A stretch of 53,505 bases of DNA from Blastopirellula sp. (GTDB taxonomy: Bacteria; Planctomycetota; Planctomycetia; Pirellulales; Pirellulaceae): assembly GCA_002733575.1 (NCBI GenBank), contig NVWB01000023.1, positions 1 to 53,505 on the forward strand. The letters are read 5' to 3'. The translations under genes were made by a program, and so were the position numbers. Below the pieces are notes generated by a model. That model searched no databases. It saw only the letters and a list, made by a program, of their open reading frames with translations, and was not told where the DNA came from. This document shows, one piece after another, positions 6,323 through 15,103 of this stretch (positions within the stretch are counted from its first letter, which is position 1; every line of letters begins with the position of its first letter).

Positions 6323-6604
6323 GTGAGGCAGCTTATCGCAGGGCGCGTTGTTTCTGTACAGATGGTCGAAAATAAATTCGCGCCGCACAAGCATAGCTGG
6401 GAAATAGTTATCCAGCGCTCCGACGACTCGAAGCTCGTCGGGAGTTGCCCGAACTCTCTCAGTGTTAAACCTGGCGACCTGATTCGCTTCGGCGCGGAAA
6501 TAAAGGGCCGCCAGCATGGAGGTAAGTACCGCCGCTTTAAAAATCCCAGGGGAGCCAGTTTGCTTTCTCACAAGGCCGGAACCTCTTCCGACTCGGCGCT
6601 TTGA
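6323..6604 (+). CDS. Hypothetical beta-rich protein, 93 residues
   Basis: A GTG at 6323 directly follows the previous stop; a TTG at 6299 is the alternative start. The protein is beta-rich (IAGRVVSVQMVENKF..., WEIVIQRSDDSK, KPGDLIRFGAEIKG), like a small OB-like barrel. The end overlaps the end of the convergent primase gene by 37 bases. An OB-like role near replication genes is a guess. Confidence 0.55.
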   Translation: MRQLIAGRVVSVQMVENKFAPHKHSWEIVIQRSDDSKLVGSCPNSLSVKPGDLIRFGAEIKGRQHGGKYRRFKNPRGASLLSHKAGTSSDSAL

Positions 6605-9306
6605 TCGCCATCGTCTATCGGTATTGAAACGGCCCGATGATTTACGCCAGCGAATCTGCAGCCGGCTTTTTTCTCCGCTCCTTTTATCCGCTCCAATATT
6701 CTAGCCCAGCCCTGAGCCCACGGAGAATCTGAGAGTATTTTCCGAATCTCGGGATGGCTTTCGCTTATCACTAGCCGCCCTTCAATAACTCGAATTCCGT
6801 AACGGGCGAGAGATTGCTCGGCCTCGACCTGGTTCACGTCGTAGTCGTCGCCGTTGTTGACTGTTCCTACGAGCTCCGAGATTGCCCGCGTCTTTACTCC
6901 GCGCTGCGTGTCTACTCTAATTTGCGCGTGAAGTAATTCATTGAGAAGCTGGTACTCGTCGCTGTCTTGCTTTTCGTCTTGGTCCAGCCCCCAATCATAG
7001 GATTCGACCCACTTGCGAGCGTCCTCAAGAGTCATGATCGCGTCGGACCTGAGCGAGTAGGCTCCGGCAAGTAACGCGCCCAGCTGGTCTCCGGCTCGCT
7101 GATTGCCGATGTGTTCCGCCGCTGCCTTCGCGAGAACTTCGGCATTTTCTCGAATTATAGGAATCAGGCCGTAAGTACGAGAGCGAAGACTCGCGCACCA
7201 TTCCTTCGTTAGAGTAGCGTCTACCAGTGCGGACAGTTCCTCGAATTGCTTCCGGCCGGCGTCTCCGTGCTTTGACCTTTTCATATTTAAAACAGTGAAC
7301 CGGCTCTTGTCGCTGGCGTGATTTAGCCCGACATTGATCGAGCCGAGCATAAACATAGACCTAACTCTATAGGTGAGCGCTTTACCGCCGGCCGTTCCTT
7401 TTGCAATTTCAGCAAGGCCGTCGCTTGAAGCCTGCCTAGCCAGCTCGAGAACACTTTGCATTCGCTGCCTGGCGTGCTGATTTTCGCCCTCGGCCTCGTC
7501 GAACATCACCGGCCTGGCGTCCTGCCTTAGCTTCTGTCTAATACCTGCCTCGGTCGAAGCCGACTGAACTATAAGCGCGGAACCTCCAATGGTCGGGGCT
7601 ACAATGTTATCGACAACCCAGCTCTTACCTGTTCCTTTTTGTCCTGTCAGCCATACGTGAGGCCTCCAGCGGATCGCGCCGCATATTGGAGCGAGCACGC
7701 ACCACCCTGAAAGCAATACCGCATCGATAGGCTTATGCCAATTCATAGCCTTGGTTACATGGTAAAGGCCGACCGCCTCGTCATTGGTTAGCGGCCTAGA
7801 AATCTGCAATGATTCGAGCGCCGGCTTCTTCTCGTAAATAAAATTAGTCCGAAAGTCGTGCAGCTTGTAATTCACATTATCAACGAGCAGCTGGTTGCCA
7901 AGGTGAAGAACCGAGCGCCCCTCATCGAACCATGCGCCACGGCCGCGAATTTTGCCGGAATCGAACGTTCCTACTTTCTCATTCCAGCGCATGCAGGCGT
8001 TGACTGCGCAAGTCCAATCGACTCCCGTCTTTGTTGGGAATGTTGTCTCCCAAAATTCTAGCGGAGCCAGCGTGAGAAGGTGTGCTGTATTTAGGTGAGA
8101 GCCTGACGCAATGCCAACGACTTGTTGGGTTCGGTGCGGCAAATAATAATAGTGTCCTTCGTCGTAACCTAAGCACTTGAACGGAGCGCCGTGCAGGTCT
8201 ACCACTTTGATTTCCGCAGCCTGATTAGGCTCCGGCGTTTCGTCTTTATTGTCTAGCGGCAAGTGATCGGTAACGGGCTCAGGCTCCGACCATTCGGCGG
8301 CCGCCTTGCATAGTTCTATCAGTGAGTCGCGGGTTCCGCCGGCCTGAGCCCAGTCGAACGGATCGCCCTTTAGTGGAAGCTCGGGAAGATTTAACAGGCG
8401 AATGCTTTTGGCAATTCCTGTCAGCTTTCGCGCCACGTCGTCGGCGTGATCTTGCCCGACGTGCTTCGGTCGGCCGTCTTCGTGAAATAATGGGATAAGA
8501 GTTTTGGGGTGTAATTGTTGCGGATCGTTGTCCGGCAAAATTATAACCTTGCGGCCCTCGAACCAATGAGATATTTCCGCCTGCCATTTTCCAGCGCCGC
8601 CGCTGCTACAGGTTACAAGCATTCCAATTTCGCGAAGCGCGTCGGCCGCCTTCTCACCTTCAACTATGATAATTGTCGCGTCAGGTTTCGCTATAATCTC
8701 AGGAAGACAATAAGGATAACGAACAATCCCTTTCGTGGACCAATTCCAGCCGCCCGATTTCGATTCGTCGCGCCGACGCTGGCGGAAGCTCTTCGGGTCC
8801 ATTCGGCAAACCTGGTATGCCTCGGCTCCGTGCTCGTCGAGATAGTCGTAAGCTTTGACCATTTTCGCAGATACCGTCGGCGTTTGTTCTTTTTTCTCAA
8901 GCTCGGCGGCAGATTGAATTTTTCTTATTTTCTCGGCCCCTTCCTCGGCAGCGCTACGGACTTTTGGCGGAGCCTGATTATTTGCTTTTGGCTCGTCCTC
9001 GTCGGTCAGCTCAGGAAGCCGCACGCCATACTCGGCAGCCAATTTCTCTATGGCTTTCGGGAATGCTATCTGGTCGTGCTCCTGAACGAATGTAAAAACG
9101 TTGCCGCCCGACCCGCAACCAAAGCAGTAATACATTCCATTTGACGGAGTAACCGAAAAGCTCGGAGTGTTCTCTTTGTGAAACGGGCAGAGACCAGTCC
9201 ACTCCGCGCCGGCTTTTTTTATTTCGGTTCGTGCCGCTATCACGTCTTCAATATTAATGCGGGCGCGAAGCCCGTCTATAAAGTCTTGTGGAAATTCTCC
9301 TTTCAT
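6568..9306 (-). CDS. DnaG-type primase fused to a DUF927-like helicase
   Basis: The 912-residue protein has an N-terminal CHC2 zinc finger (C40, H43, C61, C64), a toprim domain (EGEKAAD at 216-222, PDND at 258-261), and a C-terminal P-loop ATPase with Walker A GQKGTGKS (555-562) and Walker B VMFDEAE (600-606), as in DUF927-type phage or plasmid helicases. It would prime and unwind DNA at the phage fork. It is the last gene of the leftward replication operon. The middle (about 370-540) is the DUF927-like region. Start ATG at 9304-9306. The domain order is well supported. Confidence 0.9.
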   Translation of the reverse strand: MKGEFPQDFIDGLRARINIEDVIAARTEIKKAGAEWTGLCPFHKENTPSFSVTPSNGMYYCFGCGSGGNVFTFVQEHDQIAFPKAIEKLAAEYGVRLPELTDEDEPKANNQAPPKVRSAAEEGAEKIRKIQSAAELEKKEQTPTVSAKMVKAYDYLDEHGAEAYQVCRMDPKSFRQRRRDESKSGGWNWSTKGIVRYPYCLPEIIAKPDATIIIVEGEKAADALREIGMLVTCSSGGAGKWQAEISHWFEGRKVIILPDNDPQQLHPKTLIPLFHEDGRPKHVGQDHADDVARKLTGIAKSIRLLNLPELPLKGDPFDWAQAGGTRDSLIELCKAAAEWSEPEPVTDHLPLDNKDETPEPNQAAEIKVVDLHGAPFKCLGYDEGHYYYLPHRTQQVVGIASGSHLNTAHLLTLAPLEFWETTFPTKTGVDWTCAVNACMRWNEKVGTFDSGKIRGRGAWFDEGRSVLHLGNQLLVDNVNYKLHDFRTNFIYEKKPALESLQISRPLTNDEAVGLYHVTKAMNWHKPIDAVLLSGWCVLAPICGAIRWRPHVWLTGQKGTGKSWVVDNIVAPTIGGSALIVQSASTEAGIRQKLRQDARPVMFDEAEGENQHARQRMQSVLELARQASSDGLAEIAKGTAGGKALTYRVRSMFMLGSINVGLNHASDKSRFTVLNMKRSKHGDAGRKQFEELSALVDATLTKEWCASLRSRTYGLIPIIRENAEVLAKAAAEHIGNQRAGDQLGALLAGAYSLRSDAIMTLEDARKWVESYDWGLDQDEKQDSDEYQLLNELLHAQIRVDTQRGVKTRAISELVGTVNNGDDYDVNQVEAEQSLARYGIRVIEGRLVISESHPEIRKILSDSPWAQGWARILERIKGAEKKAGCRFAGVNHRAVSIPIDDGDQSAESEEVPAL

Positions 9307-9325
9307 GAGGCTGTCAGTCCTTTGT

Positions 9326-9709
9326 CTAGCTTATTAATTTCAATGCTTCGTCGGGGCTCGTCGCTGGCCCCGCTCTTCCGCCTGCTTTGATTACGGCGCG
9401 GCAAAATTTCACCTGATCGTCGCTGAGCTTTCCGTCTTTCGTTTTGATTTCCGGCGCGATGAATTGGCCAATTGTTTTGCCTACCATTTCCTGAGTTATC
9501 AAGACTGGCCGAATCCCGATTACGTCGCTACTGCCTTTGCACAATCCGAGCTTGAGAAGCCGTGCATTTTTCAACGTCACTTGGCTTCCTGTTTTGTGCA
9601 ATATTTGACCAACCCAAGCACCGGCGGTCTCATTCCTCCATACTGTGCAGCCGGCCTCGGATAGTGCCAGCAATATTCTGTTTTGTATTCCGGTTTCTCT
9701 GTTAGCCAT
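9326..9709 (-). CDS. VRR-NUC domain nuclease
   Basis: The 127-residue protein matches the small phage VRR-NUC type: GIQNRILLALSEAGCTVWRN at the N-terminus, GSSDVIG (D62), then PEIKTKDGKLSDDQ with the E87-x-K89 core and Q99. VRR-NUC proteins are PD-(D/E)XK nucleases that often act on branched DNA. The start is the ATG at 9707-9709, just after the HNH gene stop, with GGAGCGATTT upstream. It sits between primase and HNH genes, consistent with replication-fork processing. Confidence 0.85.
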   Translation of the reverse strand: MANRETGIQNRILLALSEAGCTVWRNETAGAWVGQILHKTGSQVTLKNARLLKLGLCKGSSDVIGIRPVLITQEMVGKTIGQFIAPEIKTKDGKLSDDQVKFCRAVIKAGGRAGPATSPDEALKLIS

Positions 9710-9710
9710 T

Positions 9711-10136
9711 CTAAATCGCTCCGCTCGGTTCCAGTTGAAAGTCTTCGTATTTGAATTCATCGAACATATCGACAGGGGCCATTGCCATGCCTGGCCAATA
9801 GCTGTTTGATTTCTGGCTGTTCTCAAGCTTTGGAATTACTTGCAAGTTCCAAGGAACATTTAGGCCGCATACCGTCTTGCCGCGAAGCGGTACAGTGTGA
9901 TCCAGCTCTTCGGCGCCGGCTTCTCTCGACTCCGTGAGCCGTTTCATTTGCGCGACCTGTTCGTCGCTGAGCCAAGGCGGCGTAGCCCAATACATTGTTC
10001 GCCAATAATCATAAGACGAAAGCGCTCCGCCCTTAGCGGCGTATTCTTCCCGAGTCATATCCAGCCATTTCGGCATAGGCGGCCGAGTAAACTTGTCAGG
10101 CCTTAGCGCTCGATTATACGGGTGACGGTAAGCCAT
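9711..10136 (-). CDS. HNH endonuclease family protein
   Basis: The 141-residue protein starts at the ATG overlapping the upstream stop (TAATG). HNH core: ELDHTVPLRG (D79-H80), NVPWNLQVIP (N97) and LENSQKSN. Similar small HNH proteins are common in phage replication operons; they may nick DNA during replication or packaging, or be homing-like. The N-terminal half (MAYRHPYNRALRPDK, WATPPWLSDEQ) is also typical of the small-phage-HNH type. Confidence 0.8.
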   Translation of the reverse strand: MAYRHPYNRALRPDKFTRPPMPKWLDMTREEYAAKGGALSSYDYWRTMYWATPPWLSDEQVAQMKRLTESREAGAEELDHTVPLRGKTVCGLNVPWNLQVIPKLENSQKSNSYWPGMAMAPVDMFDEFKYEDFQLEPSGAI

Positions 10137-10492
10137 TATCGGTTCGATGTCCTCCCTATGTTGTTCGCGACGTCCATCGCTTGCCGCTCTTCGTCTTCTG
10201 TCAGCGGGACGTTGGCCAATGGGTGATGCTCGCAGAGTCGATGCGATCCGATTACGTGAGGGTGAGGTACTGGCCCGCAATAACAATAGGGAGTTCTCTT
10301 CCTTCTGTTCTCTTGGCTTCTAAGGTATAGCGCCTCAAAGTCCACGACGTCTAGGCTTTCGCATTCAGCCACCGGACAACGAACCGGCCGCAAGTATTTA
10401 GCGAGCGGCCGACGCAAAGTGAATAGCCAATTCCGGCCAGCTCTACGACAAGCCCTGCAGCGCATTCTCCATCTGCTACGCTTACCAGCCAT
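10136..10492 (-). CDS. Cys/His-rich putative zinc-binding protein
   Basis: The 118-residue protein starts at the ATG overlapping the helicase stop. It is basic at the N-terminus (AGKRSRWRMRCRACRRAGRNW) and has several Cys/His groups: CRAC, CPVAEC, CYCG and HRLCEHHP. This suggests one or two zinc sites and nucleic-acid binding. The family is not recognised. The operon position suggests a replication or recombination accessory role. Confidence 0.6.
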   Translation of the reverse strand: MAGKRSRWRMRCRACRRAGRNWLFTLRRPLAKYLRPVRCPVAECESLDVVDFEALYLRSQENRRKRTPYCYCGPVPHPHVIGSHRLCEHHPLANVPLTEDEERQAMDVANNIGRTSNR

Positions 10493-11927
10493 TTGCAACC
10501 CCTTGAACTTCGGCCAAAACTTCGCGCACTTCCGCGAATTCCTCGGCGGTCGGCTTTCTATTCTTGCGGCTTGCCAGAACGAAGACGGCCCACTCGCCAG
10601 GCTTTTTCATGCCTCGGCGAACTCCAAGCTCTACCAGCTCTTTCATGCCGCTAGATCGGCCCTGCTCCTGCCTCCGGTTCGTTCTCTCCCTCTCTAAATT
10701 TATTTTTTCAAGCTGGCCTTCCTTGATGGTTAATTCCTTCGGTGGCAGCAAGATAACCGGCGCTCCGCAAGTAGGACAGGTATCGACGCCGCTCCTGAAA
10801 ATACCGAAGCACTCCTTGCACTGCTGAATGCCTATAGCTGCCTCGTCTTCGCTTCCACGGCTGGCCCTAGACTTTCTTCCTTCTAAGGTCCACTCGCGGT
10901 CGTCGTCGGGTAAGCCGTGGCGCTTCCAGTTCCCGACGTGATCGAAAATAATTAAATTTCCCTTGCCGTCGAATATGCGAAAACCTCGGCCGTTTCCTTG
11001 CATCCAAATAATCAAACTCTCAGTTGGTCGGAGCCATTGGATAACCTCAATGCTTGGAATATCAACGCCCTCGACAAGCAATTGCACGTTGGTAAGTATT
11101 AGCGTCTCGCCTTTTTTGAATCGAGAGAAACAGCCGTCGCGGTCGGCGTCGGCCATATCACCATAGATCGCCTCGGCCGGAATTCCTTGTGTTCGATATT
11201 GAGCGGCGACGTGCTTCGCGTGATTTACTGAGACGCACATCACGACGCACCTTTTTCCGCTGGCGTGCTTGATATAGTGTTCTACTGCGTCGCCGGTTAT
11301 TGATGGCTTGTCGATTGCTTGCTCTAACTGAGCGGTATCGCTCTCGCTAATATTACGAATTTCATCAAGGTTGGTTTCGGTCGGCGGAGCGAATAAGTCA
11401 TAATCGCAAAGATAGCCGGCGTCGATCAACTCGCGAATGCTCGGCCCTTCTACAATCTCTTGGAACAAATGCCCGAGACCTTTTCCGTCGGTTCGTTCCG
11501 GCGTTGCTGTCAATCCGATAATTTTGGCGTTCGGATAGTGCTCCAAAATTTTCATGTAAGTAGCGGCGGCGGCGCGGTGAGCTTCATCGATGATAATCAT
11601 CGCCGGCTCTTTGTATTGGTCAAGACGTCGCACAAGAGTTTGAACACTGGCCACCTGGCAAGGCATGATGCTATTGCGCTTTCCTGCAGCAATCATTCCG
11701 TGCTCAAGTCGCTGCTCCCATAGCGCCTGGCTTGTTTGTTTCAGTAGCTCTTTTTGATGAACACAGAAAAACGACGAGAGGCCTCGGGATGCAGCTCTCG
11801 ACATCATGGCGACCGTTAGCGCTGTCTTTCCGCTTCCGGTAGGGGACTGGATAAGAATTGACCTAGATCGACGCAGGGCCATTCTGGCCCCGTCCATCAG
11901 CCTGTCTTGGTATGGCCGAAGAATCAT
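10482..11927 (-). CDS. SF2 DEAH-box helicase with C-terminal zinc ribbon
   Basis: The 481-residue protein has Walker A SPTGSGKT (28-35), DEAH (114-117), motif III TATPERTDG (140-148) and the second RecA fold with LVEGVDIPSIEV and QGNGRGFRIFDGK. A zinc ribbon CKECFGIFRSGVDTCPTC lies near residues 376-393. This matches phage UvsW/RecG-like or type III restriction-like helicases that reshape recombination intermediates. It overlaps the GIY-YIG gene (TAATG) upstream. Confidence 0.9.
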   Translation of the reverse strand: MILRPYQDRLMDGARMALRRSRSILIQSPTGSGKTALTVAMMSRAASRGLSSFFCVHQKELLKQTSQALWEQRLEHGMIAAGKRNSIMPCQVASVQTLVRRLDQYKEPAMIIIDEAHRAAAATYMKILEHYPNAKIIGLTATPERTDGKGLGHLFQEIVEGPSIRELIDAGYLCDYDLFAPPTETNLDEIRNISESDTAQLEQAIDKPSITGDAVEHYIKHASGKRCVVMCVSVNHAKHVAAQYRTQGIPAEAIYGDMADADRDGCFSRFKKGETLILTNVQLLVEGVDIPSIEVIQWLRPTESLIIWMQGNGRGFRIFDGKGNLIIFDHVGNWKRHGLPDDDREWTLEGRKSRASRGSEDEAAIGIQQCKECFGIFRSGVDTCPTCGAPVILLPPKELTIKEGQLEKINLERERTNRRQEQGRSSGMKELVELGVRRGMKKPGEWAVFVLASRKNRKPTAEEFAEVREVLAEVQGVANGW

Positions 11928-12331
11928 TAAAGTTTTTTGACCTCGGAAAGCCGGAGCTTGAAGTCAAGACGAAAGAGGCGGTAATTCTTTTTGCTTTTCA
12001 GATAGCAGTCGGTCATTATTTCAGGACTAAGCCTTCTCGTTATTTCATAGAATGCGGCCATTGATGCAGGCGACCTATGAAACCATTCGTATTTTTTGTG
12101 CTGCCCGCGAGCTGATAAGATTTTATGAATTTCAAGCTCCACCATAGTGCAGCATGCCTTGTTTTTATATTCGGCCGTCGCGAGCATTTCAACCTCGAAA
12201 GGGTTCGCTCTAGCTATCTGAGAAAGACGAGCAACCGGAGCCCTAGAAATTCCAATTTTAATAAACCGCTTAACGCCCATCATATAAACGAAGAACGGAG
12301 AAGCCTCGAAGGCGCTAGCGCTATCAAGCAT
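11927..12331 (-). CDS. GIY-YIG-like protein (T5orf172/MUG113 type)
   Basis: The 134-residue protein has FFVYMMGVKRFIKIGISR near residues 13-30 and ELEIHKILSARG...YEWF around 78-96, the layout of the T5orf172 branch of GIY-YIG nucleases. Whether it is catalytically active is not clear. Its start overlaps the stop of the Cro-like gene by 8 bases, so it is coupled to the regulator. Confidence 0.7.
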   Translation of the reverse strand: MLDSASAFEASPFFVYMMGVKRFIKIGISRAPVARLSQIARANPFEVEMLATAEYKNKACCTMVELEIHKILSARGQHKKYEWFHRSPASMAAFYEITRRLSPEIMTDCYLKSKKNYRLFRLDFKLRLSEVKKL

Positions 12332-12497
12332 CTGCTTTTTCGGCTTTTAACTTCCCGCCGCTCTTCACTTCTATTTCGTACTGCCTCGCGACGGGAGGAT
12401 TTTTCCCCCATCGATATATCACGTTCGGCCAAATGCCAAGCGCGTCGGCTAGCTCTTTCGTGCCGCCGAAGTAGTTCGCGGCTTCTTTTGTGGTCAT
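12324..12497 (-). CDS. Cro-like HTH regulator
   Basis: The 57-residue protein has MTTKEAANYFGGTKELADALGI and then VIYRWGKNPPVARQYEIEVKSGG. This is the P22 Cro/YdaS-like pattern: a helix-turn-helix with Y-R-W in the recognition region. The start is the ATG at 12495-12497; a longer frame would run into the operator. It is the first gene of the leftward operon and faces the divergent control region with inverted TTGACAC arms, so autoregulation and control of the recombination operon is likely. Confidence 0.8.
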   Translation of the reverse strand: MTTKEAANYFGGTKELADALGIWPNVIYRWGKNPPVARQYEIEVKSGGKLKAEKADA

Positions 12498-12523
12498 GTT
12501 TTTAACCTTGAGTGAATAACTAT

Positions 12524-12563
12524 GAGTTGACACTTTAGAGAACCAAGGGTAAGGTGTCAACTC
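12524..12563. promoter_or_regulatory. Divergent promoter/operator with 10-bp inverted repeat
   Basis: Arms GAGTTGACAC (12524-12533) and GTGTCAACTC (12554-12563) form a perfect inverted repeat with centres about 30 bp apart. Each arm supplies a TTGACA -35 for one direction: rightward TTGACA (12527-12532), 17 nt, TAAGGT (12550-12555); leftward TTGACA (12560-12555), 17 nt, TAAAGT (12537-12532). A regulator bound to the arms would cover both -35 boxes at once. The Cro-like protein next door is the likely ligand. Confidence 0.75.
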
Positions 12564-12588
12564 TTTAAACGCAAACGAGGCGAATCAG

Positions 12589-13467
12589 ATGGAATTCATG
12601 GAATACAGCGACCTAGAGCCAGGCGCGGCATTGCCGTTAAATATCGGCATCCTAAATATGCCGAACGAGGACTACCACGCCAGCGCTGGAATTGGGAATT
12701 CTGGCCTCGGGTTAGTAGCTCGAAGCCCAGCCCATTACAATTACGCGCCGGCGAAAGACTCCACTCGGGCGATGGTGATCGGCTCTGCAATTCATTGCTC
12801 ACTATTAGAGCCGGAAAAATTCGCCGAGGAATATTTGTTATTGCGCGACGTAAAAGATCGAAGAGCCTCCGCATACAAAGAAGCGGTGAAGGCGCATGGC
12901 AATGGCGATTTCGTTTTGACCGCCGGCGAGAGCGACCAAGTGAAAGGCATGCAGGATTCTGTCTACGCGCAACAGCACGCTAAGGCCTTGCTAGAAACTG
13001 ATGGAACTCGCGAAGTCGCCATCTACACTAAAGACAAAGAGACCGGCGTAATCGTAAAAATAAAAATCGATATTTTAACGGCGAGCGGCCGAATTATTGA
13101 CCTCAAGAAAACCACTGACAGTCGCCCCGAGGCATTCAGTAAAAGTATTTTCAACTATCGCTACCACGTGCAGGCCGCATTTTATTCCGATGTTTACGAA
13201 TGGGCCACCGGAGAAAAGCTGGCGACCTACGGAATTCTTTGCGTCGAACAAGAAATACCGAACGCGGCGATGTTGTACGTTATAGACGACGAGGCGCTGG
13301 CAATGGGTCGGGCTCTTTATCGCAAGGCGCTGAACACCTACGCCAAGTGCATGGAGTCGAAGGAATGGCCAGCCTATTCGGACAAGCCTCAAATAATTTC
13401 ACTTCCTCCCTGGGGTCTAAAACAAAACGAAGCAGAGCTGGCAACCGGAGTAGAGTCCAATGAATAG
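12589..13467 (+). CDS. RecE-like 5'-3' exonuclease (PD-(D/E)XK)
   Basis: The 292-residue protein has the motifs of phage RecE/DUF3799 exonucleases: GSAIHCSLLEP (H69), KIDIL (D161), IIDLKKT (D171, K173) and HVQAAFY (Q195). It would resect duplex ends to feed the annealing protein encoded next. ATG at 12589 follows GAGGCGAATCAG; ATG at 12598 is an alternative. The end overlaps the next gene by 8 bases. Confidence 0.85.
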   Translation: MEFMEYSDLEPGAALPLNIGILNMPNEDYHASAGIGNSGLGLVARSPAHYNYAPAKDSTRAMVIGSAIHCSLLEPEKFAEEYLLLRDVKDRRASAYKEAVKAHGNGDFVLTAGESDQVKGMQDSVYAQQHAKALLETDGTREVAIYTKDKETGVIVKIKIDILTASGRIIDLKKTTDSRPEAFSKSIFNYRYHVQAAFYSDVYEWATGEKLATYGILCVEQEIPNAAMLYVIDDEALAMGRALYRKALNTYAKCMESKEWPAYSDKPQIISLPPWGLKQNEAELATGVESNE

Positions 13468-14491
13468 CGAAGTAACGACAATTACAACGACTGAAAAAAA
13501 CCTGTTCCCTAAGGCTGATTTGCGAGAAGACGTCAACGCCGGAACCGTCGCGGTCGAGCAGGAAAGAGCCACGGCCGAAGCTCAAGGGAAGATGGTTTTA
13601 GCAAAAAGATTTCCACGCGACGAGCAGCGCGCATACATGAAAATAATGGAATCTTGCCAGCGGCTCGGCTTCGCTGAGTCGGCCGCCTTCAATTACAAGC
13701 GCGGCGGCTCGAAGGTCTCAGGGCCGACGATCCGGCTAGCCGAAGAGCTGGCTCGATGCTGGGGTAATATTGACTTCGGGCTGCGCGAGCTTAGCCAGCG
13801 GCCAGGCTTTTCGGAAATGGAGGCGTGGGCATGGGACGTTGAAACAAACACAGTAAGCAGGCAGGCATTCACCGTCGCGCACCTGAGAGACAAACAAGGC
13901 GGCGCGACCGCTCTTACTACTGAGCGCGACAAGTACGAGATAACGGCGAACATGGGAGCCCGAAGACTCCGCGCCAGAATCATGGCGATTCTTCCTCCCG
14001 ACCTTATCGACGCGGCTATAGCTGCTTGCGCCAATACCGTCAAGACCGGAGGAACCGACGCGCCGCCGCTTGCCGATAGGGTTCGGACTATGATCGGCCG
14101 ATTTTCTACAATAGGCGTAACAATCGAAATGATAGAGCACTATCTAGGCCACCCTTCCGGCCAAATGTTACCCGAGGAATTCGCCGACCTGCACGGAATT
14201 TTCCAAAGCGTAAAAGGCGGCCACGCGGAAGCTGGCGATTATTTTGGAATAGAAAAAGGCGGAGCCGAGAAGCAGCTCGAATCGCTGGCTCTCGAAACAA
14301 CGGCCAAGACCGCGACCACGGAGAAGAAAACGCCAGCGGAGAAAAAGCCGGAGCCGAAACCGAAGGTGGAAAAAGTTAAAGAGAAGACCGTCGAGAAAAA
14401 GAAGCCGCCGGCCAGCACGGAAGAACCTAGCGATAGCGTGATGGACAGAAATATTCCGCCGCCTAGCGACGAGCACGGAGACGCATTCTAG
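13460..14491 (+). CDS. Putative single-strand annealing recombinase
   Basis: The 343-residue protein lies between a RecE-like exonuclease and SSB, the classic place of a RecT/Red-beta-type annealing protein. The core (about 50-235) includes [20 protein letters not shown] and [19 protein letters not shown] and ends in a helical domain. Similar phage proteins occupy this slot but the sequence is not an obvious RecT, Erf or Sak. Residues about 275-330 are a Lys/Glu/Pro-rich tail, probably disordered. The function is inferred from context and overall pattern. Confidence 0.6.
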   Translation: MNSEVTTITTTEKNLFPKADLREDVNAGTVAVEQERATAEAQGKMVLAKRFPRDEQRAYMKIMESCQRLGFAESAAFNYKRGGSKVSGPTIRLAEELARCWGNIDFGLRELSQRPGFSEMEAWAWDVETNTVSRQAFTVAHLRDKQGGATALTTERDKYEITANMGARRLRARIMAILPPDLIDAAIAACANTVKTGGTDAPPLADRVRTMIGRFSTIGVTIEMIEHYLGHPSGQMLPEEFADLHGIFQSVKGGHAEAGDYFGIEKGGAEKQLESLALETTAKTATTEKKTPAEKKPEPKPKVEKVKEKTVEKKKPPASTEEPSDSVMDRNIPPPSDEHGDAF

Positions 14492-14528
14492 CAGGACCAA
14501 AACCAAAACAGCGAAGAGAGAAATAGAC

Positions 14529-14999
14529 ATGGCACAACGCGGAGTTAATAAAGTAATACTGGTCGGCAATGCCGGCAACGATCCGGAGTTTCGAGTAATG
14601 CCGAACGGCAACGGGGTCGCGAATATTTCAATCGCTACCAGCGAGACCTGGAAAGATAAGACGAGCGGCGAGCAGCAAGAAAAAACGGAATGGCATCGCG
14701 TTATTTTCTTTAATCGACTCGCCGAGATTGTGGAACAATACGTTAAAAAGGGCGCGAAGCTTTACATAGAGGGCCGCCTTCAGACTCGAAGCTGGGAGCA
14801 GGACGGAGTGAAGCGATACACCACGGAAATTGTCGCCAGTGAAATGCAAATGCTGGACAGTCGCGGTCAGACCGGAAGCGACGAAGAGCAGCGCCGAGGA
14901 AGCCAGCAAAGCGGCAGCGCTAGTAATCCGGCAACCTCGACCCACAGACAAGGGGTTCCTGCTCAGTTTGACAACTTCGACGACGATATACCTTTCTAA
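14529..14999 (+). CDS. ssb: Single-stranded DNA-binding protein
   Basis: The 156-residue protein is a typical bacterial-type SSB: OB-fold start [18 protein letters not shown], then [15 protein letters not shown] and [11 protein letters not shown], a Gln/Ser-rich linker, and the acidic tip DDDIPF at the C-terminus, which docks partner proteins. The ATG at 14529 follows AGAGAGAAATAGAC. It protects ssDNA during replication and RecE/annealing-type recombination. Confidence 0.95.
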   Translation: MAQRGVNKVILVGNAGNDPEFRVMPNGNGVANISIATSETWKDKTSGEQQEKTEWHRVIFFNRLAEIVEQYVKKGAKLYIEGRLQTRSWEQDGVKRYTTEIVASEMQMLDSRGQTGSDEEQRRGSQQSGSASNPATSTHRQGVPAQFDNFDDDIPF

Positions 15000-15034
15000 G
15001 TCGTTGATTTTAAAGGGATAAAATACATTAATTA

Positions 15035-15068
15035 ATTGTTTGACAATCAACCACCGAAGAGCGATAGT
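15035..15068 (+). promoter_or_regulatory. Promoter P3 of the shared rightward class
   Basis: TTGACA (15040-15045), a 17-nt spacer and GATAGT (15063-15068). The perfect palindrome ATTGT-TTG-ACAAT lies at 15035-15047. The leader has CACATCAAC and then CGGAG before the ATG at 15104. The design matches P1 and P2 more than 10 kb away. Confidence 0.8.
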
Positions 15069-15103
15069 AGGCACATCAACAACGCAAATCGGAGGCTGTC
15101 AAA

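Noticed and set aside
8515..9144. 209-codon rightward frame inside the primase gene
   Set aside because: It lies wholly opposite well supported CHC2 and toprim coding sequence and has no domain of its own.
12324..12771. Full lysogeny module (CI repressor, integrase, att site)
   Set aside because: Only a Cro-like protein and a small XRE protein were found; no integrase, recombinase or attachment repeat is visible, so a temperate life style is not claimed.
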